Of a stretch of 64,000 bases of DNA, positions 23,618 through 32,209 are shown one piece after another. A program made the translations under genes and the position numbers. Numbering within the stretch: position 1 is the stretch's first letter; each line of letters opens with the position of its first letter. A model generated the notes under the pieces. The model was not told the origin of the DNA. It did not search any database and was given only the letters and a program-made list of their open reading frames with translations. This stretch comes from CAIWTU01 sp963815135 (GTDB lineage Bacteria; Desulfobacterota; Desulfuromonadia; Geobacterales; Geobacteraceae). Location of the stretch: positions 157,163 to 221,162 of the forward strand of contig CAWFFO010000012.1 of NCBI GenBank assembly GCA_963815135.1. The letters run 5' to 3'.

Positions 23618-26524
23618 ATGAATTTCAGGAACAGGAAATTCCTGTGGATGGCGGCAGTTCTGGTTCTTGTCCTTTTCATTGCTTATTTTGTCAAAAACAA
23701 ATTCCGGTTATCCTCGCCTGCTCCCCGTGTGCATCAAAAAACTGTTTCGATTACGGAAATCCCCGGGAAGAAATTCGCAGTCGCCATACCGATTGTATTC
23801 AAAGTTGAAAAATACAACGAAATACGGTTTTCCAAGGGGGATGCATTCAACCCGAAGGTATCACCCGACGGCAGCTGGATAGTATTCATTAAACGGCTGA
23901 AAGGCAAAAATTACGTTGCATTAGCCAATCTCAAGACCAACGACACTGATACTCTCAAGTTTGGCCTCGACGACTGTGCTGACCCGTCCTGGAATGTTGA
24001 TGGGACGAAAATCGCCTTTGCCGGCTTGAAAAGAGGCGTTTCGGAAATCTACCTTTATGATCTGCAAGAAGGAAATCTGCACAGGGTCACAAACGATCCG
24101 CGGAGGAAGAAGTCCTGGCCTCGCTTTTCGCCTTACCGCTTCGATGGCAACTACAGGATAGCCTATACATCTGAAGCGAATGGAAGAAAGGATATCTGGT
24201 GGGTCCGTGAGTCCGGGGAGTTCGACGATCCGGTCACCGCCCCGCCGGAACGGGCGGCCGAATTCAGAAATTTGCCCTACTGGAAACATTACGAACTATC
24301 TCCTCCGGACCTGGTGAACAAGGGAGGCGACTGTCCCGAATGGTCGCCGAGCGGCGACATCATTATTTACCGGACAGGCGGATACAATTACGCGGCACTG
24401 GCATACGGCAACAGGGAATGGTGGCATGAAGGAGAAATTCCCTTTCCTTCATCGCCTGGTCTATTGTCATGGTCACCCAACCAGATGTCTTTTCTCGACT
24501 ACGACCCATCGAACGGAAGCAGCCTTGTTGTATCCAGGGATGACCTGAAGAAAAAACCCGTTCTGGTCAACAGGCCGCTTACATCGGCTCCAGCGTGGTT
24601 TCCCGACGGCAGGGGGTTCGCCTACACATACACCAGGGACGGCAGGAGCGTCCTTGCCATGGAGCCGTACGACGATCCTCTGGGAGACGTCGCCAATCTC
24701 TGGATGTATTCATTCGACGGCAACCGGCGGAACAAGCTGGCAAGGAATAACCTCCTTTTCACCGACGCAAATTGCAATCACATTTTCACGCCATTTGATT
24801 CGGACATGTACGCCGACAAAGATCATGTCCATGCAAAGCCGAACCTGGTCACCAGCGATGCGGTTCTGGAAACCTACTATGCCGCATATTCCGCATTTCT
24901 CGTCTATGTCGAAAGAAGGGAATTCGCCCCTGAGATGAAAGAATTTGCCATATACGGCGCGAAAGTCGCTCGGGAGAAGAAGGTCACTGGTGATGTGGAG
25001 AGGTTGTTTCTTACCGGTCTGGCTCTGGTCGACCCGGTCGCGGGCAAGTCTATGCCTCGCGAAGTGCGGAAGGAAGTGGCACAGATTGAAAAGGCAAAGG
25101 GGAAAGGAACCTCCCTGTTCGGCAGGAAAATTTCTTACGCCGATTTTTCCATGAGAGACAAATATGAACGTGACAAGTACTTGCAGCGTTATTTCCAAGC
25201 GCTCAAATGGTTCCGGAGTTTTACTTTCGACCTGGGAAAGGAAGAAGACCAGCGGTATGTTTCGGAGATTCTGCGGGTAACCGCTTCTCCGGAGGTCTAC
25301 AGGCCTCTGGCGAGGATAAACACTGCTCTGAAGGAAATATTCGGGGGGAGCGGATACTACGGTCCCCTCACATTGAAGGAATACCGGCCGGGTGGAAAGA
25401 TTCCTGTAGTGCAGCCGGCTCTTCCCTGGATTGAATTTCGAAATGACTTCAACCTTTTTCCACCTGCCTGCACCCTTGACGACCAGATATTCGAGGAGCT
25501 CATCACTCATGCAGGCGTTGCGGGGACGGTCGAAGCCTCAGGCCCTTCCCGCCTGCTGCCGCTCGGCATGGACATTATGGCCGCTTTCGGTTCTGATGAG
25601 GCGAGGGGGATCCTGATGGACGAATTCAAGGAAGGCAGATTCGCCGATTACCGTGGCAAGCTTGACGGGATGACTGGGAAAATACGCCGCTATCCGCCGA
25701 AAACTTGGGATGAAAACTTATACCAGAACTGGCTCGGTGTTCTTGCCTCACTGGTTCGTGAACCAGGTGAAAAGAGCCCCGCGTTTACCCGGACCGGTGC
25801 CTGGAAGAGAAAACTGCTGAATACGGCTCTAGGCAGCTGGGTCAATCTGCGCTACGGAACGACTGACTATGATGTTGAGGAGGCTGCGATAGAGGCTGGA
25901 GAAGTCGGGTACGAGAGGATTGACGCCGGACTGCCGCGCGGCTACGTGGAGCCGGACCCGGAATTTTTCCACGGGCTCGACAAGGCTTTCGCCAGGATTT
26001 CGGAGAGATTCGCGCGGTCGATCGTTGAGCAGGATTTGCAGAAAGCGGTGACTGAGAGAATCGCGGAATACCGGGTTCATCTGCAATCCCTTGAGAGGAT
26101 CGCCCGGAAAGAGCTTAACAACGAGCCCCTCGGTGATGCGGAATATGGCGAAATCAACGACATCGGGGAAATTGTTGAAAATTTCATCATCTTCATGGAC
26201 GGAATGGGAGGAAATGAAGGTGAGGACACCCTGAAAATCACCGACGCGATCCGTAAAAATGTCGAAATTCAGCTGCATCCTTTCAATAATTCAAGGCTTT
26301 ATGAGACCCTCGGTTTCGTGAACCGGATCAATGTGGCCGTCCCGTACTACGGGAGGCGCGAGATCGTCATTGGTCCGGTCTATTCATATTACGAATACCG
26401 TTCCGGCAGCCAGTCGACCAGAGTAAAATGGCGTGCTACTGCGCCGCGGAGACATCCTGCCTGGATCGAACCGTATTACGCGGATAAAGCCGGGAGTATG
26501 TTGCAGGTCGATATCCGGAAATGA
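23618..26524 (+). CDS. Membrane-anchored TolB-like beta-propeller/DUF3160 protein
   Basis: 968 residues. One N-terminal membrane span (about 8-26) with a short positive cytoplasmic end, so the rest faces the periplasm. Residues about 60-400 show repeated propeller strands: FNPKVSPDGSWIVFIK, ADPSWNVDGTKIAFAG, CPEWSPSGDIIIYR, SAPAWFPDGRGFAYTYTRDG. From about 420 the protein matches DUF3160 (TYYAAYSAFLVYV, LNTALGSWVNLRYGTTDYDV). The fused pair is uncommon. AAGGAGAG precedes the ATG. The stop codon TGA overlaps a dispersed repeat end. Function is unknown; cell-envelope binding or degradation is possible. Confidence 0.8.
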   Translation: MNFRNRKFLWMAAVLVLVLFIAYFVKNKFRLSSPAPRVHQKTVSITEIPGKKFAVAIPIVFKVEKYNEIRFSKGDAFNPKVSPDGSWIVFIKRLKGKNYVALANLKTNDTDTLKFGLDDCADPSWNVDGTKIAFAGLKRGVSEIYLYDLQEGNLHRVTNDPRRKKSWPRFSPYRFDGNYRIAYTSEANGRKDIWWVRESGEFDDPVTAPPERAAEFRNLPYWKHYELSPPDLVNKGGDCPEWSPSGDIIIYRTGGYNYAALAYGNREWWHEGEIPFPSSPGLLSWSPNQMSFLDYDPSNGSSLVVSRDDLKKKPVLVNRPLTSAPAWFPDGRGFAYTYTRDGRSVLAMEPYDDPLGDVANLWMYSFDGNRRNKLARNNLLFTDANCNHIFTPFDSDMYADKDHVHAKPNLVTSDAVLETYYAAYSAFLVYVERREFAPEMKEFAIYGAKVAREKKVTGDVERLFLTGLALVDPVAGKSMPREVRKEVAQIEKAKGKGTSLFGRKISYADFSMRDKYERDKYLQRYFQALKWFRSFTFDLGKEEDQRYVSEILRVTASPEVYRPLARINTALKEIFGGSGYYGPLTLKEYRPGGKIPVVQPALPWIEFRNDFNLFPPACTLDDQIFEELITHAGVAGTVEASGPSRLLPLGMDIMAAFGSDEARGILMDEFKEGRFADYRGKLDGMTGKIRRYPPKTWDENLYQNWLGVLASLVREPGEKSPAFTRTGAWKRKLLNTALGSWVNLRYGTTDYDVEEAAIEAGEVGYERIDAGLPRGYVEPDPEFFHGLDKAFARISERFARSIVEQDLQKAVTERIAEYRVHLQSLERIARKELNNEPLGDAEYGEINDIGEIVENFIIFMDGMGGNEGEDTLKITDAIRKNVEIQLHPFNNSRLYETLGFVNRINVAVPYYGRREIVIGPVYSYYEYRSGSQSTRVKWRATAPRRHPAWIEPYYADKAGSMLQVDIRK

Positions 26525-26567
26525 TTAAGCCCAAAAACGGCAGTTGGAGGTGTCAGCAGTAAGCAAC
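26524..26567. repeat. Solitary end of the 44498-44706 palindromic element
   Basis: ATTAAGCCCAAAAACGGCAG and the next 24 bases match, at over 90 percent, the reverse complement of the right end of the element at 44498-44706. It begins at the last base of the DUF3160 stop codon; the other element end is not found nearby. Confidence 0.65.
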
Positions 26568-26591
26568 GGAGCTGAAAGGTGTCATCTGAAT

Positions 26592-27227
26592 TTAATCAAG
26601 AACCTTACGCACTGTTTCGAGCAACATGCCGGGAGTGAAGGGTTTGGTGATCACATGGTAACATCCTTCCACTCCCTTTTTTACTATCGTCTCGGTCGCA
26701 TAGCCGCTGATAAACAGTGTTCTGATTTCCGGAACGATATTGCGGATAAAGTCATATACTTCCTTGCCGCTTCTTTTCGGTAATATCACATCGAGAATCA
26801 GGGCGCTGATATCAGCCCTGTTGGCGATGTATTTTTCAACCGCCTGGTTGCCGTCTCCGGCTTCTATTACCCGGTAGCCCTGCTGTTTCAGAACCAGGCT
26901 GATCAGGCTCCTGACCAGTTCATCGTCCTCTGCGATCAACAGGGTTTTGCAGTTTCGGGCGGAAAGAGTGTCTTCCGGAAAGTTTTCCACTTTCAAGCAA
27001 ACGGTCGCCGCAATCCGAGGGCTGAAATGTTGCGATTTATCCTCTTCCAGACTTTTGCACGTGGTTACAGGGGCGGATAAATCATCTTTCCACTCCAGAA
27101 ATATATTTTTCCCGTTATCGGCTCCCCGGTTTCCGGTGAGTTTGCATTTTGCATGATGCTTCCGCTGAATTGAGCTGCTTGAAGGTTTTTCGCCTGCATC
27201 GGTATTTATTCCCGCTTTATTTTTCAT
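26592..27227 (-). CDS. Single-domain response regulator with a long unstructured N-terminal extension
   Basis: 211 residues. The receiver occupies about residues 93-211: LLIAEDDELVRSLISL (acidic pair), ALILDVILPKRSGKEVYDFI (phospho-Asp), LFISGYAT and VITKPFTPGMLLETVRKVLD. This ending is typical of receivers detached from hybrid kinases. The first about 90 residues are polar, rich in K, S and N, and match nothing I know. GGGAGG precedes the ATG, so the long start is credible. No output domain is present, and no kinase is adjacent. Confidence 0.8.
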   Translation of the reverse strand: MKNKAGINTDAGEKPSSSSIQRKHHAKCKLTGNRGADNGKNIFLEWKDDLSAPVTTCKSLEEDKSQHFSPRIAATVCLKVENFPEDTLSARNCKTLLIAEDDELVRSLISLVLKQQGYRVIEAGDGNQAVEKYIANRADISALILDVILPKRSGKEVYDFIRNIVPEIRTLFISGYATETIVKKGVEGCYHVITKPFTPGMLLETVRKVLD

Positions 27228-27320
27228 ACCTTTTCCTCCCTCGCAAAAAGGGAAAAGAGTGCCACCCGCTGCTTTGAGCAGGGAGACTGGGCTCAGAGGG
27301 CGGATGTGTCATTGACGCAG

Positions 27321-27974
27321 TCATTCGGTGGTTGTCAGTCCTTCGCGTATCGCAAATTTGGTGAGTTCAGCGACACTGCCGAGTTTCAGTTTTTTCATGA
27401 TGTTCTGACGGTGGCTGTCAATGGTCTTGGGACTCACCTTGAGGGAAAATGCGATCTCCTTGGTGTTTTTGCCTTCGGCGATCAACTGCAGAATCTCCCG
27501 CTCCCGCGGTGAAATAAGGGAGAAGCAGGACTGTGGTTCTTCCTTGTTAAGATTGACATAGTCCGTGATGATCGATTCGGAAACCAGTGGACTGAAATAG
27601 TTTTCTCCCGCTGCCACTTTCCTGATTGCCTGAACCAGTTCCCTGGCTGATATGGAAGATTTGAGGATGAATCCCTTTGCTCCGGCCCGCAGCGCTTCCA
27701 GCAGGAACTGCTTTTCCGAGTGCATGGAAAGTATGAGTACCTTGGTTTCAGGATATTCGGAAGAGATTCTGCGCGTGGTGTCGATGCCGTTCAGGACCGG
27801 CATGTTCAGGTCCATCAACGCCACGTCGGGAAAGAACTCCGCAGTGAGCTTCAGGGCGGCCTGCCCGTTGTCAGCTTCGGCAACAACTTCAATGTCGGGC
27901 TGGTTTTCAAGAAAAAAATGTATGCCTTCACGTACTATCTTGTGGTCTTCCACTAAAAGCACCTTTATATTCAC
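27321..27974 (-). CDS. NarL/FixJ-type response regulator
   Basis: 217 residues from the GTG at 27974, which has GGGGAA at a good distance; an in-frame ATG at 28046 without a ribosome site would add 24 residues. Receiver: KVLLVEDHKIVREGIHFFLE, DVALMDLNMPVLNGIDT (phospho-Asp), VLILSMHSE, GAKGFILKSS. Output: LuxR-type helix-turn-helix ISPREREILQLIAEGKNTKE followed by SPKTIDSHRQNIMKKL. It is a transcription factor controlled by an unlinked kinase. It is unrelated to the autoinducer-type LuxR genes at 50-60 kb. Confidence 0.9.
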   Translation of the reverse strand: MNIKVLLVEDHKIVREGIHFFLENQPDIEVVAEADNGQAALKLTAEFFPDVALMDLNMPVLNGIDTTRRISSEYPETKVLILSMHSEKQFLLEALRAGAKGFILKSSISARELVQAIRKVAAGENYFSPLVSESIITDYVNLNKEEPQSCFSLISPREREILQLIAEGKNTKEIAFSLKVSPKTIDSHRQNIMKKLKLGSVAELTKFAIREGLTTTE

Positions 27975-28286
27975 GTCCCCATTCCCCGTCGTTTTTAGTT
28001 GAAAAGAACACACGTCAAAATTTTTTAAAAAACAGTATGTAATCATGTATATAACATTTCAGGAAGTTGTCAAATCTGTTCAGCCCCAGTAGTTTAGGCA
28101 TTTTTTACCCCCCATTTTAAGGCAAATGCCGATCAAGTATTAACCGGAATTGTCGAAAATGGATTTATAAGGCCGATCAAACCTTTCAGGTCGAAAGAGA
28201 GATCGGGGAACGGTGACGGAACGGACGTCGCCAAAGTAATGGAATGCCATTTCGGCTTTAACCGTACCTGTGAAAGGAGGAAAGAC

Positions 28287-29969
28287 ATGCTTAAGGGAAT
28301 GAATCTGGGGAAGAAGATTATATCCGGTTTTCTGGTAGTAACGGCAATCGCTGCAATAACCGGTGTTGTGGGATATGGCGGGATGAGCCGCATAATGGTC
28401 GATTTGGATGAAATCATCGGCAACAGGCTCCCGAGCATACAGAGCCTGCTGACCATGGGCGAAGCTCAGCAGGCTGTTATAGTGGGAGAGCGTGGTCTCC
28501 TGATAAGCCGGATGATGAACCCCGGGGTTCGCAAGGCACAATACGATTATATTGGTGAAGCTTGGAATCGTGCGGAAAAAGCCTGGAAGATTTATGAGCC
28601 GCTTCCCCAGACAAAGGATGAAGAAATCATGTGGAAGGAATTTGTGCCGCAATGGACGCAATGGAAAAAAGAACATATGAAAGTAATCGGTCTCTGTAGG
28701 GAAAAGGACCGGCTTGTGGCGAATGGCGTCCCGCTTTCGGACCCGAGAATCGCGGATATCGACAAAAGTGCCCTTGATGCGTCATTGTCCGCGCGAAACT
28801 ATTTTCTGGTCGCGTCCAGGTCGCTTGATGACATTGTCCGGTTGAACGACAAGCTGGCAAAGAATGAGAGTGAAAAAGCCGCTGCAATCGCAAGGAGTTC
28901 CAAGTTCATATTGATAGGATCGATAATAGCAGCCATTCTGCTGTCGCTGGGACTCGGTTTTTTTGTTGCCGGGATGATAAGCCGGCCGGTGAAGGCACTC
29001 GCGGAAGAGGCGGAAAAGATAGCCGAAGGTGATCTCTGTGTCACGGTTCATTACGAATCGCATGACGAAGTCGGGCAACTGGCCGATTCGTTCCGGAAAA
29101 TGATTGCAAATCTCAAGTCGTTGATCGGCAAGATAACGGAAAGCTCCGAGATGGTCGCTTCGGCCGCTGCCCAGCTATCCTCGGCGTCAGCCCAGATAGC
29201 GACCGGCGCGGAAGAAGTGGCGGCCCAGGCTGGTACAGTGGCCACCGCAAGTGAAGAAATGGCGGTTACTTCCACGGAAATTGCCCGCAACTGTGCAACC
29301 GCCGCCGATGAATCAAAAAACGCCAACGATACTGCCCTTGCCGGAGCGTCCATTGTGGACGGGACTATTACAGTCATGCGGCAGGTCGCCGAAAAAGTGA
29401 AAGAGTCGGCTCTTACGATCGAGAAACTTGGAAGGCAGGGTGAGCAGATAGGGGATATTATCGGAACTATTGAAGACATAGCCGACCAGACAAACCTGCT
29501 TGCCCTCAACGCTGCCATCGAGGCGGCACGCGCAGGCGAGCAGGGAAGGGGCTTTGCCGTGGTCGCTGATGAGGTGAGGGCTTTGGCGGAGCGTACCACC
29601 AGAGCAACAAGGGATATCGGGGAAATGATAAAGTCGATTCAAATGGATACCAAAACGGCTGTAAGCGATATGGAAGAGGGTGTCAAGAAGGTTGAAACCG
29701 GTAGCAGGGAGGCGTCCAGGTCTGGTGATGCCCTGCAGGAAATTCTGAGCCGGATCGGTTCGGTTGCCATGCAGGTGAACCAGATGGCAACCGCCGCTGA
29801 ACAACAGACTGCCACTACCGGGGAAATAACCAGCAATATTAATCAGATTACGGAAGTGATTCAGGAAACCGCCAAAGGGGCTCAGGAGTCGGCCACTTCA
29901 GCCGGCCAGCTTGCGAAGCTGGCGGAGGAGCTGCAACAGATTTTAAGGCAGTTCAGGCTGGCGGCATAA
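28287..29969 (+). CDS. Methyl-accepting chemotaxis protein with four-helix periplasmic sensor
   Basis: 560 residues from the ATG at 28287, which follows an ideal AAAGGAGG; an upstream in-frame ATG at 28239 has none. Membrane spans at about 10-32 and 207-230 enclose a helical periplasmic domain of the 4HB type (RLPSIQSLLTMGEAQQAVIV, then WKEFVPQWTQWKKEHMKVIG). A HAMP domain (ISRPVKALAEEAEKIAEGDL) and the signalling hairpin (DQTNLLALNAAIEAARAGEQ) follow. No CheR-binding pentapeptide is seen at the C-terminus (ILRQFRLAA). Ligand unknown. Confidence 0.92.
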   Translation: MLKGMNLGKKIISGFLVVTAIAAITGVVGYGGMSRIMVDLDEIIGNRLPSIQSLLTMGEAQQAVIVGERGLLISRMMNPGVRKAQYDYIGEAWNRAEKAWKIYEPLPQTKDEEIMWKEFVPQWTQWKKEHMKVIGLCREKDRLVANGVPLSDPRIADIDKSALDASLSARNYFLVASRSLDDIVRLNDKLAKNESEKAAAIARSSKFILIGSIIAAILLSLGLGFFVAGMISRPVKALAEEAEKIAEGDLCVTVHYESHDEVGQLADSFRKMIANLKSLIGKITESSEMVASAAAQLSSASAQIATGAEEVAAQAGTVATASEEMAVTSTEIARNCATAADESKNANDTALAGASIVDGTITVMRQVAEKVKESALTIEKLGRQGEQIGDIIGTIEDIADQTNLLALNAAIEAARAGEQGRGFAVVADEVRALAERTTRATRDIGEMIKSIQMDTKTAVSDMEEGVKKVETGSREASRSGDALQEILSRIGSVAMQVNQMATAAEQQTATTGEITSNINQITEVIQETAKGAQESATSAGQLAKLAEELQQILRQFRLAA

Positions 29970-30071
29970 TCACAAGGCCCGTGCAGGTTGATTTCGTGAG
30001 CGGCAGGTAAACCGGCAGGGGAGACGGTAAAGAACGGATCCCCCCTGCAGGATGTTTAGAGGATAGAAGAA

Positions 30072-30263
30072 TTGAAAACTGTAAATGAGCAATATGATCC
30101 GACTGTCTGCACCATTCGTCATCTTAACGGAACTTTGTATGAGTGTCTGACGGATTTCACTTCAAACTGCGAAAAGGCAGTGGTTGTCGGACCTCGCAGT
30201 TTCTGCAGACATCCACAATTGACAGGCTCTGCAAAAGAGAACCAAAACAGGTCAGAGCTGTAA
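30072..30263 (+). CDS. Possible small cysteine-containing protein
   Basis: A 63-residue frame with a TTG start and a GAGGATAG site 5 bases before it. It reads CTIRHLNGTLYECLTDFTSN, CEKAVVVGPRSFCRHPQL, with four spaced cysteines. I do not recognise a family. The cysteine pattern and position 100 bases after the MCP make it plausible, but the rare start and short length leave doubt. Confidence 0.4.
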   Translation: MKTVNEQYDPTVCTIRHLNGTLYECLTDFTSNCEKAVVVGPRSFCRHPQLTGSAKENQNRSEL

Positions 30264-30444
30264 GGCTTTCCGGTTTCTGGATAATGGATCGTAACAACTC
30301 TCCGGCTGTTGAACTGTTCTGCCAAATGGTATTTGTGCTTGTTGTCCGGAAATGATTTTCGGAAAGATTTTAACTTCTCCGGAACTTTTTCTCACCCTTG
30401 CTTGTCAAATGGAGTAAAGAGCAATAAATGACAGGGAGGGTGTT

Positions 30445-31200
30445 ATGAAAATCGTGATGATAGCGGCATTGTTTCTGGGAATTACTTCGTGTGCGTGGGG
30501 AGCCGGTATCGGCCGGGCGGTGGATGTGGAAATTGTCTCCGACGGCGGCGGGGCGTTGCCCCTTTATCCGGTATCTTCACGTTCTTCTGCTCTCAAGGCT
30601 TATGCGGAAGCGACGAAAGGGGAACTTTATACCATCATTGTGCGTAACCGGCTGAACAGACGCGTCGGTGTGGTTGTGGCAGTGGACGGCAGGAACATCG
30701 TCTCGGGAAAGAAGTCGTGGCTGGGGAATTCCGAGCGCATGTACATCCTGGACCCTTACGGTTCCGGTGAGTTCAAGGGCTGGCGGACCGGCATGGACAG
30801 TATCAACCGGTTTTTCTTCACTTCCGCGGCCGACTCCTATGCCGCGGCATTTAATGATGAATCGGCCATGGGGGTGATCGCCGTAGCGGTTTACCCTGAG
30901 GTTGAGCGGTTCACGGAATACAACAGGCCGTATTTATCGAAGCGGAAGTCAATGGATAATGCAGCACCTTCCGCCAGGGAGGAAAGCGCCGGGACCGGAT
31001 TCGGCAAAGAGGAATATTCTCCGGTAACGGTAGTTGCGTTCGAGCCGGAAGGCCGGGCGGCGGAAAAGATCTATATCAAGTATGAATGGCGATCGACACT
31101 CTGCCGCAAGGGGATCATCAGTTGCGGCAGGCCCGACCATCCCCGCAATCGCATGTGGGATGACGACGGTTTCGCTCCTTATCCTCCGGGCCGGTTCTGA
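30445..31200 (+). CDS. Secreted hypothetical protein
   Basis: 251 residues. A signal peptide at the N-terminus (MKIVMIAALFLGITSCAWGA) has a cleavage site after AWGA. The mature part has RNRLNRRVGVVVAVDGRNIV followed by SGKKSWLGNSERMYILDPYG and SAMGVIAVAVYPE, a beta-rich stretch I associate with uncharacterised exported proteins. The C-terminal 60 residues contain two cysteines (STLCRKGIISCGRP) that may form a disulfide. GGGAGG precedes the ATG. Function unknown. Confidence 0.75.
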   Translation: MKIVMIAALFLGITSCAWGAGIGRAVDVEIVSDGGGALPLYPVSSRSSALKAYAEATKGELYTIIVRNRLNRRVGVVVAVDGRNIVSGKKSWLGNSERMYILDPYGSGEFKGWRTGMDSINRFFFTSAADSYAAAFNDESAMGVIAVAVYPEVERFTEYNRPYLSKRKSMDNAAPSAREESAGTGFGKEEYSPVTVVAFEPEGRAAEKIYIKYEWRSTLCRKGIISCGRPDHPRNRMWDDDGFAPYPPGRF

Positions 31201-31349
31201 CGTCGGGTTGAGTTCAGTATACTGCCTGCCGTCCTTCCCGGGAAAGCGGAATCCATGAATTCAGGGGTTAATGATCCGGGTTGCGGTTTTTTGTCCGCAA
31301 TTCCGTCATTTGATTGAAAACGATATGAAAAGGAGCATTCCCGGGTGGC

Positions 31350-32186
31350 TCAAAGATTTTTTTCAAACGCGGCAGTCAGCTTCCCGAGATGCCGTTTCTC
31401 TTCTTTGGCCAGGACGGTGAATACTTTCCGAGAGTTTTCATCGGACACCTTTTCCCTCATGGCAAGGTACCGGTCGTAAGAACCTGCTTCAAGGGAGATG
31501 GAAAGTTCCAGTATTTCCCTTGAAGCCTTCCCCTTTGACCAGGCCAGGGCGTCATCAAGGCGCATGCCCCCCTCCAGTATCTTTTCCTGGGGGTATCTTT
31601 CCATGAGTGACGGGAAGTCAATGTCCCCGGTGGTCCCGGTAATGTCCCGGTAAAGAGCCGAAAGCAGTTCCATATGGTGTTCTTCTGCGACCACGAGTTC
31701 ACGGAACAGATCCGACTGGTCATGGGCGGTCGGACTCTCCGCGATTCTAGTATAAAATATCTTCGTTCCTTCCTCCAGAACCCAGGCCAGGGCCATTAAT
31801 TCGCCCACGGAACGGGCCGCTGCAAACCAGGGAATGCCGGCCTCCGGGAATCCTTCCGCAATAAGCCCCTGCCAGGCATTGAATCCTCCGGTCATACTGT
31901 GAACCTCACGGAAGCCGGCCCTTTCCAGGATAGAGGCGCCCGCACGGCTGCGAACACCAGCCGCGCAGTAGACAATGGTAGTTTTGGCCGGGTCGAGTTC
32001 CGACACCTTTTCCGGCAATTGTCCGACCGGGATCAGCTTTGCGCCGGGCAGATGTCCATTCTCGTATTCCCAGGGCTGACGGACATCGACCAGGTTGTAT
32101 TCGTCGTGTTTTCGACTGTCGATGAATTCCCTGACCTTTTGCGCCGTCCAGGTTGAAACTGGTTTGAAATAGTCCATGACGCCCAT
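31350..32186 (-). CDS. Rhodanese and ferritin-like (rubrerythrin-type) fusion protein
   Basis: 278 residues. Residues 10-115 form a rhodanese domain with active cysteine in TIVYCAAGVRSRAG. Residues about 125-278 form a four-helix ferritin-like domain with metal-ligand pattern: ALAWVLEEGTKIFY, ELVVAEEHHMELLSALYRDI, LELSISLEAGSYDRYL and LAKEEKRHLGKL. Rhodaneses move sulfane sulfur; ferritin-like di-iron domains often reduce peroxide. The fusion suggests a link of sulfur handling to oxidative stress. It starts 23 bases after a flavoprotein that probably supplies or accepts electrons. Confidence 0.85.
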   Translation of the reverse strand: MGVMDYFKPVSTWTAQKVREFIDSRKHDEYNLVDVRQPWEYENGHLPGAKLIPVGQLPEKVSELDPAKTTIVYCAAGVRSRAGASILERAGFREVHSMTGGFNAWQGLIAEGFPEAGIPWFAAARSVGELMALAWVLEEGTKIFYTRIAESPTAHDQSDLFRELVVAEEHHMELLSALYRDITGTTGDIDFPSLMERYPQEKILEGGMRLDDALAWSKGKASREILELSISLEAGSYDRYLAMREKVSDENSRKVFTVLAKEEKRHLGKLTAAFEKNL

Positions 32187-32209
32187 GCCTGTTTCTCCTT
32201 TCCTGCAAT

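Noticed and set aside
27321..27974. NarL-type regulator considered as part of the LuxR cluster
   Set aside because: It has a receiver domain and only the helix-turn-helix is shared; it belongs to two-component systems.
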